Source: Actinomycetota bacterium
GTDB taxonomy: Bacteria; Actinomycetota; CADDZG01; WHSQ01
Direction of reading: 5' to 3'
NCBI GenBank assembly: GCA_016781115.1
Contig: JADDQX010000184.1
Span: 1-5,198 of the forward strand
Length of the DNA stretch: 5,198 nucleotides
The position numbers were made by a program, and so were the translations under genes. Shown here piece by piece: positions 1-4,819 of the stretch. Within the stretch, counting starts at the first letter, position 1, and every line of letters starts with the position of its first letter. The notes under the pieces are model-generated. The model saw only the letters and a list, made by a program, of their open reading frames with translations, did no database searches and was not told the origin of the DNA.

Positions 1-56
1 AGGGCGTAGACGAGGTAGCAGCGGTTCTTGGGACGGCGTACTCGGACCTCGTTCAC
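1..56 (-). CDS. N-terminal fragment of an unidentified protein (runs off the left edge)
   Basis: Only 18 complete codons are visible, starting with GTG at 56-54 and reading MNEVRVRRPKNRCYLVYA, basic and then hydrophobic, open to the window edge. This is too short to assign to a family. It is called because its upstream region copies that of the other minus-strand genes: a TAACGT hexamer ends 6 nt before the GTG, and the family I repeat core begins 21 nt upstream, almost the same distance as for the acetyltransferase gene (22 nt). No Shine-Dalgarno sequence is visible, which fits a leaderless transcript. The start and even the existence of the gene are inferences from context; sequence to the left would decide. 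Confidence 0.4.
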   Translation of the reverse strand, partial: MNEVRVRRPKNRCYLVYA

Positions 57-62
57 GGTTCG

Positions 63-68
63 ACGTTA
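63..68 (-). promoter_or_regulatory. putative -10 hexamer (TAACGT) for the left-edge gene
   Basis: On the minus strand TAACGT fits the actinobacterial TANNNT pattern and ends 6 nt before the GTG at 56. Transcription would then begin at or next to the start codon (leaderless). The end of the family I core lies 9 nt upstream of the hexamer. No TTGACA-like -35 is visible. Confidence 0.35.
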
Positions 69-77
69 GCGCGGATC

Positions 78-150
78 GGCCCCTGCGGCGGCCACCGGGT
101 AACCCCTCCTCCCCCGGCGCGGCTCGGAGCCCGGCTTCGGCCGGGCTTCG
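78..150 (-). repeat. family I intergenic repeat, long copy A
   Basis: This 73-bp copy fills most of the gap between the acetyltransferase stop codon and the left-edge gene. On the plus strand it begins GGCCCCTGCGGCGG, continues CCACCGGGTAACCCC, and after about 20 less conserved bases ends in the hairpin GAGCCCGGCTTCGGCCGGGC. The first 29 bases, plus one C to the left, are identical to those of the copy at 4820-4849. The whole element aligns with 3192-3265 with few changes and a 1-nt length difference. Internal dyads include GGGTAACCC and a GGTGGCCGCC-type arm pair. Confidence 0.85.
128..147 (-). terminator. GC-rich hairpin after the acetyltransferase gene, likely terminator
   Basis: AGCCCGGC and GCCGGGCT form a perfect 8-bp stem around a 4-nt loop (TTCG on plus, CGAA in the minus-strand RNA). 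It begins 8 nt after the stop codon of the gene at 156-986. There is no U-tract, as is common for actinobacterial hairpin terminators, so its efficiency is uncertain. The same hairpin recurs at 3243-3262 as part of the repeat. Confidence 0.6.
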
Positions 151-155
151 TCGCG

Positions 156-986
156 CTATGCGAAATGCTGTTCCATCCACGCGACGGCGAAGTGAACCAA
201 GTCCTTGGCGGGAAAGAGATAGCTGGTACTGGCCCCAACGTTGCCCACAACGCCGATACCTGAGGCCAACGCTTCTTCGGCGATTACTTCGAACGCATCC
301 CGATCGCGGACGACCTTTTCGTAGGGGAAGGCGCCCCTCGAAGTATCTATGTCGTGGACGTCCCGCCATTCGATTGTTCCGGCTGCTCTGACCGCGACGG
401 AGTAGGTCACTTCGATCTTGCTGGGAACCTGGGCGACTTCCTCCGCATGGTGGAGAACCGTGAGCGTGTTTAGGGCCGCACCGAGCGTGAGGACCGACCC
501 CTCGGCTTCTACGAGCTTCGCAAGCGGTGACCCTGGGCCTCCCGGATGGTCCCAAGGTTGATTGTCCGTGATCCATTGCGCGCGCGGGCCGATGGCGGAG
601 AAGCGCGCTTCAGGATGAGAGCTGTGGCTTGCGCGGGGCCAGGTACGAATCCGTTCAGCGAGCCGCCCGTATTCCCTCACGGCTTCGGAGATAGCGGGAT
701 CAAAGATCGGAGGATCGCGCCGGTACGCGTCCCGTCGTTGCTCGGGCCATTCGTTCAGGTGATAAGGGTCGTGTTCCCATCCCGTCATTGCGACAAGGGT
801 TCCCGACGGCGCAATGGTCTCCAGTAGCGCCGTCACGACCGTGTCCGCGCCGCCGATCACATCCCCGAGCGAGCTCAGGCTGGAGTGGACCATCAGAACC
901 GACTCGGGTTTCACTCCCAGGTCCGCAAGTTGCCGGACCAGTTCGCTCCTCGTAACGGGAGCTGGGCTCAGCAGTTCCTCAGACAT
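156..986 (-). CDS. AAC(3)-family aminoglycoside N(3)-acetyltransferase
   Basis: The 276-residue product belongs to the antibiotic N-acetyltransferase (AAC(3)) family, which transfers acetyl from acetyl-CoA to the 3-amino group of the deoxystreptamine ring and so inactivates aminoglycosides in the cytoplasm. Visible family features in order are LMVHSSLSSLG (31-41), SGTLVAMTGW (61-70), SSHPEARFSAIG (122-133), GSPLAKL (152-158) and LTLGAALNTLTVLHHAE (166-182), whose LHxAE ending is typical of the family. The overall pattern, with PIFDPA before the HP motif and a YLF...HFAVAWMEQHF ending, is closest to AAC(3)-II/III/VI types. Length is normal. The frame stays open upstream to 1166, but that would overlap the next gene and translate the repeat core. 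ATG at 986 has TACTGT 7 nt upstream; GTG at 1004 is an alternative, with AGGGG in front of it. Whether clinical aminoglycosides are the natural substrate cannot be read from sequence. Confidence 0.9.
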   Translation of the reverse strand: MSEELLSPAPVTRSELVRQLADLGVKPESVLMVHSSLSSLGDVIGGADTVVTALLETIAPSGTLVAMTGWEHDPYHLNEWPEQRRDAYRRDPPIFDPAISEAVREYGRLAERIRTWPRASHSSHPEARFSAIGPRAQWITDNQPWDHPGGPGSPLAKLVEAEGSVLTLGAALNTLTVLHHAEEVAQVPSKIEVTYSVAVRAAGTIEWRDVHDIDTSRGAFPYEKVVRDRDAFEVIAEEALASGIGVVGNVGASTSYLFPAKDLVHFAVAWMEQHFA

Positions 987-993
987 GACACAA

Positions 994-999
994 ACAGTA
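994..999 (-). promoter_or_regulatory. putative -10 hexamer (TACTGT) for the acetyltransferase gene
   Basis: TACTGT on the minus strand fits TANNNT and ends 7 nt before ATG 986, as expected for a leaderless start. The family I core (CCGCCGCAGGGGCC on this strand) ends 9 nt upstream, the same spacing as at the left-edge gene. Confidence 0.4.
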
Positions 1000-1007
1000 G
1001 CCACATC

Positions 1008-1022
1008 CGGCCCCTGCGGCGG
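1008..1022 (-). repeat. family I repeat, short core-only copy B
   Basis: CGGCCCCTGCGGCGG is identical to the first 15 bases of copies A (77-91) and D (4820-4834). The flank then diverges (TGGCGGAAGG), so this is a truncated or minimal copy. It lies 21 nt upstream of the acetyltransferase ATG. A 15-bp GC-rich match could be chance alone, but its position relative to the start repeats what is seen at 78 and 3192. Confidence 0.6.
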
Positions 1023-1036
1023 TGGCGGAAGGCGAT

Positions 1037-1065
1037 TCCTGGAGGGATGTTGTTCCTCTCCAGGA
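1037..1065 (-). terminator. strong hairpin directly after the DUF664 gene stop, likely terminator
   Basis: TCCTGGAGGGA (1037-1047) pairs with TCC-CTCCAGGA (1054-1065) with a single bulged base (1057) and a 6-nt loop. This gives 11 base pairs beginning 1 nt after the TGA of the gene at 1067-1570. No U-tract follows. It should end that transcript or protect its 3' end, separating it from the acetyltransferase gene. Confidence 0.55.
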
Positions 1066-1066
1066 T

Positions 1067-1570
1067 TCAGTAGCCCGTGCCAGTTCTGCCGTCGATGAGC
1101 TCTCTCAGGATGTCGGCATGGCCCGCGTGGCGCGCGGTTTCCTCGAGCATGTGCGCGAGGATCCATCGAACGCTGTAGCCCCGGCGTCTGGGGAACTCCA
1201 CCAAGTCGTCCAGCGACTTCTGAGCCATGACTTGGCGTGACTTCTCGATCGAGGCGCGATACATCGAGAACACGTCCTCGGCCGTTTCGCTTTCCTCGAC
1301 GCGCCAGTCGCCATCAGGATCAGTCTCCTGATCGAAGGGAAGTTCGTGGGCCTCGTTGCCGACGTTCTCCTGGAACCAGCCCCTCTCCACGAACGACAGG
1401 TGCTTGATGATTCCCAGCAGGGAAGTTCCGGAGGGAACGATGGGTCGCCGAAGCTGCTCGTCGGAGAGACCGGAACAGATCTCCAGCAGCAGGACACGGT
1501 AGTGGTCGAGCATGCCTTCGAGAGTCGTCTTCTCGTCGGCCACGACCGGTGCTCCGTAACGTGTCTCCAT
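1067..1570 (-). CDS. DUF664/DinB-superfamily protein, first copy
   Basis: This 167-residue soluble protein is of the DinB/YfiT four-helix-bundle superfamily, DUF664 branch. Visible landmarks are SLLGIIKHLSFVERGWF (50-66) and, near the C-terminus, the hallmark HMLEETARHAGHADILRELI (140-159). The family binds a metal with three side chains. By comparison with mycothiol-dependent maleylpyruvate isomerase (His, then Glu-x3-His), I infer H57, E144 and H148 as ligands, with H140 and H151 nearby. Members are proposed thiol-dependent transferases or hydrolases, but the substrate here is unknown. Length is typical and the frame is intact. ATG 1570 has a TACGAT hexamer 6 nt upstream and no Shine-Dalgarno, suggesting a leaderless message. 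A paralogue lies at 4299-4778. Confidence 0.88.
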   Translation of the reverse strand: METRYGAPVVADEKTTLEGMLDHYRVLLLEICSGLSDEQLRRPIVPSGTSLLGIIKHLSFVERGWFQENVGNEAHELPFDQETDPDGDWRVEESETAEDVFSMYRASIEKSRQVMAQKSLDDLVEFPRRRGYSVRWILAHMLEETARHAGHADILRELIDGRTGTGY

Positions 1571-1576
1571 CTGAGG

Positions 1577-1582
1577 ATCGTA
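1577..1582 (-). promoter_or_regulatory. putative -10 hexamer (TACGAT) for the first DUF664 gene
   Basis: TACGAT matches TATAAT at four of six positions and ends 6 nt before ATG 1570, giving a predicted leaderless transcript. The gap behind it (1583-1678) holds no gene and no clear repeat. Confidence 0.45.
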
Positions 1583-1678
1583 GCTAGACGAGCAGGCTCT
1601 AGGTAGGCCGGCCTCGCGTGCCTCGGCTGCGTCGGCCGCCAGCGAACCTATGCCACGGAGGCGGACTGCCGCGTTCGG

Positions 1679-1948
1679 TTACTCGACTAAGTAGCGGATG
1701 GCTGCGTACAGGAAAAGGACGATGACGGTTGAGTTCAGCACGATTCCCACGAGACCGAAACCGCGTGATGAGCCATCAGTCGTTCGAGTTGAGCGGAGGC
1801 CGATGTAGACGCCGATGGGGGCGAGGGGCAGGAGGAAAAGAGCGGTGTGCGAAAAGAGCGACACTCCCATGAAGACTCCGATCAGAGCGGAGAGGAAACC
1901 TCCGACGGCACCGAGTGGCCGGTTCAGCGAGTCACGCGCAGCGTCCAC
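1679..1948 (-). CDS. small membrane protein, DUF4190-like
   Basis: The 89-residue product is mostly hydrophobic. Probable membrane segments lie at about 12-31, 34-52 and 64-85, separated by a short polar stretch (RSTRTTDGSSRG, 52-63). The pattern LLPLAPIGVYIGLRS followed by polar residues, then GFGLVGIVLNSTVIVL, resembles the DUF4190 type of small actinobacterial membrane proteins; the assignment is by pattern only. No function is known or inferred. The GTG at 1948 is the only usable start before an in-frame stop. It has a GATAAT hexamer 6 nt upstream and a G-run (1960-1965) about 11 nt upstream that could act as a weak ribosome site. Confidence 0.7.
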   Translation of the reverse strand: MDAARDSLNRPLGAVGGFLSALIGVFMGVSLFSHTALFLLPLAPIGVYIGLRSTRTTDGSSRGFGLVGIVLNSTVIVLFLYAAIRYLVE

Positions 1949-1954
1949 GTCTCG

Positions 1955-1960
1955 ATTATC
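1955..1960 (-). promoter_or_regulatory. putative -10 hexamer (GATAAT) for the small membrane protein gene
   Basis: GATAAT matches TATAAT at five of six positions, the best such match in the window, and ends 6 nt before GTG 1948. The overlapping G-run could instead be a ribosome site, so leaderless initiation is less certain here. Confidence 0.45.
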
Positions 1961-1983
1961 CCCCCGGATCGCCGATGGTTACC

Positions 1984-2063
1984 GCCGAGGCGGCCAAGTC
2001 CATGGCAGAGGGTTCGGGTTCGTCCTCGGACGGTCCTTCGGCTGCGTCCTCGGCCGACGAAAA
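1984..2063 (-). repeat. family II intergenic repeat, copy E
   Basis: The segment 2005-2063 matches 4121-4179 at 54 of 59 positions without gaps. Similarity continues leftwards through GCCGAGGCGGC and CAAGT with one or two single-base gaps, making about 80 bp. Key blocks on plus are GCAGAGGGTT (2005-2014) and CTTCGGCTGCGTCCTC (2036-2051). Inside are three imperfect direct repeats of GTCCTCGG (2022, 2033, 2046). It lies 35 nt upstream of the GTG of the small membrane protein and shares no sequence with family I beyond GC richness. Confidence 0.85.
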
Positions 2064-2089
2064 GCGAACGGCCTGACCCGAGTGCCTTT

Positions 2090-2104
2090 GGAAGCCCGGC
2101 TTCC
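2090..2104 (-). terminator. short hairpin downstream of the epimerase gene, possible terminator
   Basis: GGAAGC and GCTTCC form a 6-bp stem around a 3-nt loop, 34 nt beyond the stop codon of the gene at 2139-3167. It is weaker than the other intergenic hairpins and has no U-tract. Its AAGCCCGGCTTC centre recalls part of the family I hairpin. Confidence 0.35.
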
Positions 2105-2138
2105 TTCGTGCCATGACCCAGCAAGGCAGGGATTGGCT

Positions 2139-3167
2139 TCAGGTACGTCTGGCAAGGAATTCGTCTTCGGAGACGTAGTCGAAAAGCGGACCGTAGTGCT
2201 TGTACGAGTTAGGAAGTACCTGCGTCCAGTCTCGATTGGCGGTTGCCGCCATAAGCCATTGGCAAGTTTCACGAAGAGCTTCGTCATAGGGGACCAGACC
2301 TTGATAATCGAGTTCGTCGCACGCAACCTGAATATCCAGGACCATCGGACACGGCGCGGCCCACGGATTCTCGCCTATTGGGTCTTGGGGCGACGGACCC
2401 GGGAGCAAAGTTTGCTCCCACTCGTGGTGAAGGATTGCGCCAATCGACTGAGCGATGGAGAGGGCGCTCTGCGGCTGCGGATCCGCCGCGTTGACTATGC
2501 GGATAGCCGGCTTCTCGGCGCAGAGCGAGATGATCTCCGCAAGGTTGCGTGACGCGATCACCGCAACCGGTACTGCTCCGTTGTGAACGAGTACGAGCCT
2601 GTGTCTCCCGTCGAGAACGCGCTTCACGAAGAACCACTCGCGCGATGCGGTGTCGCCGGGACCATAAATCGCGGCCGCACGCACGATGGTGACTGGAACC
2701 GAAGATTGGTCGAGCAGCGCTTGCTCAATCGCTACCTTCTTCGTCGAGTAGGTCGCCGCCCCAGGTTCGACCGTTCTCTGTGATTCCGGAATGGGCTGCG
2801 GTAGCTCCGGGAAGTTTTCTTCGTCCTCGGCCTCATCCATCGACCGACCGCGATCGTCGGTGTAGACCGACATGCTGGAGATGGCGATTACATTCCCGAT
2901 GCTGTCACGTAGATCGAGTAGCTGCTGGGCGTGCTGAGGCTCATAAGCGACGATGTCGATTAGGGCGTCGCATTCGGAGACAACATCTCGGAGTGCGTCC
3001 TTCTGTCGGTCGAAGATCACGTGCCTTACATGGGCCGCCCAACCGAGCTCCTCGTGAGGTGGGGTTCGGCTTGCGACTGTGATGTCCCAGCTTGTCCGCA
3101 GCATCTCTGGCACGAGGGCTCGGCCGATGAGACCAGTGCCTCCGAGGATGAAAGCTCGCTTACTCAC
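2139..3167 (-). CDS. NAD-dependent epimerase/dehydratase-like protein (extended SDR)
   Basis: This 342-residue soluble enzyme has a Rossmann fold of the extended short-chain dehydrogenase/reductase type. The nucleotide-binding loop GGTGLIG is at 9-15, followed by a strand ending VASR (31-34) and an acidic residue at D53. SSMSVY (97-102) carries the active-site serine region, and Y140 with K144 form the catalytic YxxxK pair. IVRAAAIYGPGD (161-172) is the typical post-catalytic strand. Such proteins use NAD(P) to oxidise, reduce or epimerise sugars or small molecules; the substrate cannot be told, and the C-terminal half (about 230-342) is not one I recognise. GTG 3167 is the first start after an in-frame TGA. 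Flanking genes suggest no shared pathway. Confidence 0.85.
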   Translation of the reverse strand: MSKRAFILGGTGLIGRALVPEMLRTSWDITVASRTPPHEELGWAAHVRHVIFDRQKDALRDVVSECDALIDIVAYEPQHAQQLLDLRDSIGNVIAISSMSVYTDDRGRSMDEAEDEENFPELPQPIPESQRTVEPGAATYSTKKVAIEQALLDQSSVPVTIVRAAAIYGPGDTASREWFFVKRVLDGRHRLVLVHNGAVPVAVIASRNLAEIISLCAEKPAIRIVNAADPQPQSALSIAQSIGAILHHEWEQTLLPGPSPQDPIGENPWAAPCPMVLDIQVACDELDYQGLVPYDEALRETCQWLMAATANRDWTQVLPNSYKHYGPLFDYVSEDEFLARRT

Positions 3168-3173
3168 ACGCTG

Positions 3174-3179
3174 AGCTAA
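3174..3179 (-). promoter_or_regulatory. weak -10-like hexamer (TTAGCT) for the epimerase gene
   Basis: TTAGCT ends 6 nt before GTG 3167. It keeps the outer T residues but lacks the A at position 2, so alone it would not be called. It is listed because the position agrees with the other six genes. Confidence 0.2.
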
Positions 3180-3191
3180 CCATCAAACCCG

Positions 3192-3265
3192 GGCCCCTGC
3201 GGCGGCCGCCGGGTAATCCCTCCGTCACCCCGGCTAGCTCGGAGCCCGGCTTCGGCCGGGCTTCG
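3192..3265 (-). repeat. family I intergenic repeat, long copy C
   Basis: This 74-bp copy fills most of the gap between the MDMPI-like gene and the epimerase gene. Its first 29 bases differ from copy A at two positions (GCCGCC for GCCACC, TAATCCC for TAACCCC). The middle differs more, and the last part (CTCGGAGCCCGGCTTCGG and onward) is again identical. The core starts 24 nt upstream of GTG 3167. GGCGGCCGCC (3201-3210) is a perfect palindrome in this copy. Confidence 0.85.
3243..3262 (-). terminator. GC-rich hairpin after the MDMPI-like gene, likely terminator
   Basis: This is the same 8-bp AGCCCGGC/GCCGGGCT stem and 4-nt loop as at 128-147, here 6 nt beyond the stop codon of the gene at 3269-4072. 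There is no U-tract. It is part of the family I repeat, so repeat and terminator appear to travel together in the two long copies. Confidence 0.6.
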
Positions 3266-3268
3266 ACG

Positions 3269-4072
3269 TCAGCCCTGGAAAGTGGCGGCCCGGAGTTTGA
3301 AGGGCAGGAGGGGTCGCATACCCCAACCAAAGATCTTGCCGCGCAGCGCGGCGATCCACTGGTTCCTTCGCTCCGTCGCCACGAGCACCCACGCTATGGG
3401 ATCAACGGATAGATGCCACTTCGGACGCGGGCCACTCGTTCGGACCTCTAGGTGTTGATCGGAAACGATGTAGTAGAGGTCGCTACCGCCTCGGATATGC
3501 ATGCGGATTGTTCCCTCGAAATCGAGCTTGTCGTTGTCGACGAAATAGGGACCGATATAGGCGAGGCCGTACGACATGATGCGCGCGTCATCGGCATCGA
3601 TGTTCCATGTCTGCTTGGCGGCGGTGGCGATGTCCAGCCCATGAACGGCAGCCTCGATGACTCTCATACACACGGCAACTTGGACCGGAATCCGATTACC
3701 CGCGTACCATCTGACGTCAGAACCCACAGGTTTATCCGCTGCGGCTCCGACGAACCGATCTGTGGCGGCTTCGATCCGTTCGGCCAGCTGCGGCAGATCG
3801 CCGCGAGGGAGGCCCCGCACCGTCTCGATATTCCAGCGCGCCATGTTCCTGATCGCATCGACGTCTGGCGCGTCGGCGCCTTGAAGCCATCGGGTGTAGT
3901 TCTCGATTCCCAGCGTTATGTGGTTAGCGACATCACCTAGGGTCCATGTGCCGATCGCCGGCGCTTCTCGGTCGGGATCAGAGCGAAGGATGGCGCACAG
4001 GCGAGACGTGTAGGAGAGCAAGGCGTGCGAAGCCGTGTCTCGCTTGATGAGAGCGGCGACATCCTGTCCCAT
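3269..4072 (-). CDS. maleylpyruvate isomerase (MDMPI)-like two-domain protein
   Basis: The 267-residue product resembles the actinobacterial family of mycothiol-dependent maleylpyruvate isomerase-like proteins. The N-terminal DinB-fold domain (about 8-150) has TWTLGDVANHITLGIENY (43-59) and EAAVHGLDIA (140-149). The His, Glu-x3-His metal set of the family is therefore present as H51, E140 and H144. The C-terminal part (about 160-265), with RMHIRGGSDLYYI and DPIAWVLVATERRNQWIAAL, fits the SCP2-like domain of two-domain members. Known members use mycothiol as cofactor, but many have unknown substrates, and no aromatic-degradation genes are nearby. ATG 4072 is preceded by TATCGT, 8 nt away, and by family II copy F 26 nt upstream. 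Length and frame are normal. Confidence 0.85.
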   Translation of the reverse strand: MGQDVAALIKRDTASHALLSYTSRLCAILRSDPDREAPAIGTWTLGDVANHITLGIENYTRWLQGADAPDVDAIRNMARWNIETVRGLPRGDLPQLAERIEAATDRFVGAAADKPVGSDVRWYAGNRIPVQVAVCMRVIEAAVHGLDIATAAKQTWNIDADDARIMSYGLAYIGPYFVDNDKLDFEGTIRMHIRGGSDLYYIVSDQHLEVRTSGPRPKWHLSVDPIAWVLVATERRNQWIAALRGKIFGWGMRPLLPFKLRAATFQG

Positions 4073-4080
4073 AACCGACG

Positions 4081-4086
4081 ACGATA
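4081..4086 (-). promoter_or_regulatory. putative -10 hexamer (TATCGT) for the MDMPI-like gene
   Basis: TATCGT matches TATAAT at four of six positions and ends 8 nt before ATG 4072, consistent with leaderless or near-leaderless transcription. The family II repeat begins 12 nt further upstream. Confidence 0.4.
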
Positions 4087-4098
4087 CGCAGAATCAAG

Positions 4099-4179
4099 GC
4101 CGAGGTGGCGCAAGTAAACCGCAGAGGGTTTGGGTTCGACCTCGGACCGTCCTTCGGCTGCGTCCTCCGCCGACGAGAA
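4099..4179 (-). repeat. family II intergenic repeat, copy F
   Basis: This is the partner of 1984-2063. The differences in the ungapped 59-bp part are five substitutions. The left extension GCCGAGGTGGCGCAAGT carries one extra base relative to copy E. Like copy E it sits a short distance (26 nt) upstream of a minus-strand start codon and in the same orientation. Confidence 0.85.
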
Positions 4180-4298
4180 AACAAGGCGCATGGACGTTGC
4201 GCTTGAAGTGAATCGCTTTAGCCGGGCTCACTTCGGGGAGGCGTCTGGCGTGGACCGCGGCCGTCGGGAGTATGCCCGAGCATGTGAGGCGGCTGCTA
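4180..4298. other. non-coding stretch with inverted repeats between family II copy F and the second DUF664 gene
   Basis: No convincing gene is seen. AAGGCGC/GCGCTT (4183-4204, one bulge), GAAGTGA/TCACTTC (4205-4211 and 4228-4234, 16-nt loop) and TCGGG/CCCGA (4264-4279) form three successive dyads. The last, 19 nt after the stop codon of the gene at 4299-4778, could be its terminator. The others are unexplained. Confidence 0.4.
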
Positions 4299-4778
4299 TT
4301 ACTCGCCGGTGGAGCCGTCGAGTAGTTCTCTTGTTGCGTCGGCATGACCTGCGTGACGACCTGTCTCGTTGATCAAGTGAAGGAGTACCCAGCGAAGATC
4401 AGCGTCTGTCTCCCATCGGCACGGTTGTTCGAGTGACATCAAGCGCACCGCCTCATCCGTCGCAATGGCCCTCTCGCGGTATGCGGCCACTGCGGCGCTT
4501 ACTGTGAGCTCGGCTCCAGGTTGGAATTCTTCTTCACTTCTGCTCACTTCCTTTCCCTGCAGCCCACCTTCGATCCACCTCCATTCGACATGGGTTAGGT
4601 GGTTAACGATTCCGATCAGCGAGATCAGGCGGCCCTCGGGAGTCCAGCGTGCTTGCTCCTCGGTTAGGCCTTCGATGTTGCGCAGTACCGCACCGCGAAG
4701 GAAATCGAGCCAGCGTAGGAATACCTCGCGTTCATCCGAAGTACCTGTCGGGAATTTCACCTGTCCTTTCGGCGGCAT
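4299..4778 (-). CDS. DUF664/DinB-superfamily protein, second copy
   Basis: From ATG 4778 the product has 159 residues and the same plan as the protein at 1067-1570. It has LISLIGIVNHLTHVEWRWIE (51-70) and the C-terminal signature HLINETGRHAGHADATRELL (134-153). The inferred metal ligands are H60 (or H63), E138 and H142, the set used by mycothiol-dependent relatives. The two proteins share the ending RHAGHAD..REL.DG.TG but differ widely elsewhere, so they are old paralogues or separate acquisitions and not a recent duplication. The frame is open up to 4856, but that would translate a repeat (PVAAAGAG), so the internal ATG is preferred. TACCTT lies 6 nt before it and no Shine-Dalgarno is visible. 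Substrate unknown. Confidence 0.87.
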   Translation of the reverse strand: MPPKGQVKFPTGTSDEREVFLRWLDFLRGAVLRNIEGLTEEQARWTPEGRLISLIGIVNHLTHVEWRWIEGGLQGKEVSRSEEEFQPGAELTVSAAVAAYRERAIATDEAVRLMSLEQPCRWETDADLRWVLLHLINETGRHAGHADATRELLDGSTGE

Positions 4779-4784
4779 GCTGTG

Positions 4785-4790
4785 AAGGTA
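4785..4790 (-). promoter_or_regulatory. putative -10 hexamer (TACCTT) for the second DUF664 gene
   Basis: TACCTT fits TANNNT and ends 6 nt before ATG 4778. It supports that start over the upstream GTG at 4856 and predicts a leaderless message. Confidence 0.4.
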
Positions 4791-4801
4791 CAGGGTGACA
4801 A

Positions 4802-4813
4802 CCTCTGCAGAGG
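4802..4813. promoter_or_regulatory. 12-bp perfect palindrome, possible operator
   Basis: CCTCTGCAGAGG is a perfect palindrome whose nearest edge is 11 nt upstream of the putative -10 of the second DUF664 gene, overlapping the -35 region. A dimeric regulator could bind here. The right half also contributes to a GCAGAGGGTT block shared with family II. Confidence 0.3.
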
Positions 4814-4819
4814 GTTCCC

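Noticed and set aside
987..1166. N-terminal extension of the acetyltransferase to the upstream ATG at 1166
   Set aside because: It would overlap the DUF664 gene, translate the repeat core and hairpin, and add 60 residues not found in AAC(3) proteins.
2011..2024. T-arm-like GGTTCG strings inside family II, suggesting a tRNA fragment or attachment site
   Set aside because: The flanking bases do not form the 5-bp T-stem, and no other tRNA part or integrase gene is present.
1815..2552. Long plus-strand open frame (245 codons)
   Set aside because: It lies antisense to the small membrane protein and epimerase genes and crosses family II copy E. The translation is Arg-rich without a recognisable domain, a typical shadow of GC-rich DNA.
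3165..3190. tRNA D-arm-like string GGTTAGCTCAGC upstream of the epimerase gene
   Set aside because: There is no acceptor stem, anticodon arm or T-arm around it. The resemblance is limited to one common block.
3452..3940. Plus-strand open frame of 162 codons
   Set aside because: It is entirely antisense to the MDMPI-like gene, whose family motifs are clear. No independent domain or ribosome site is seen.
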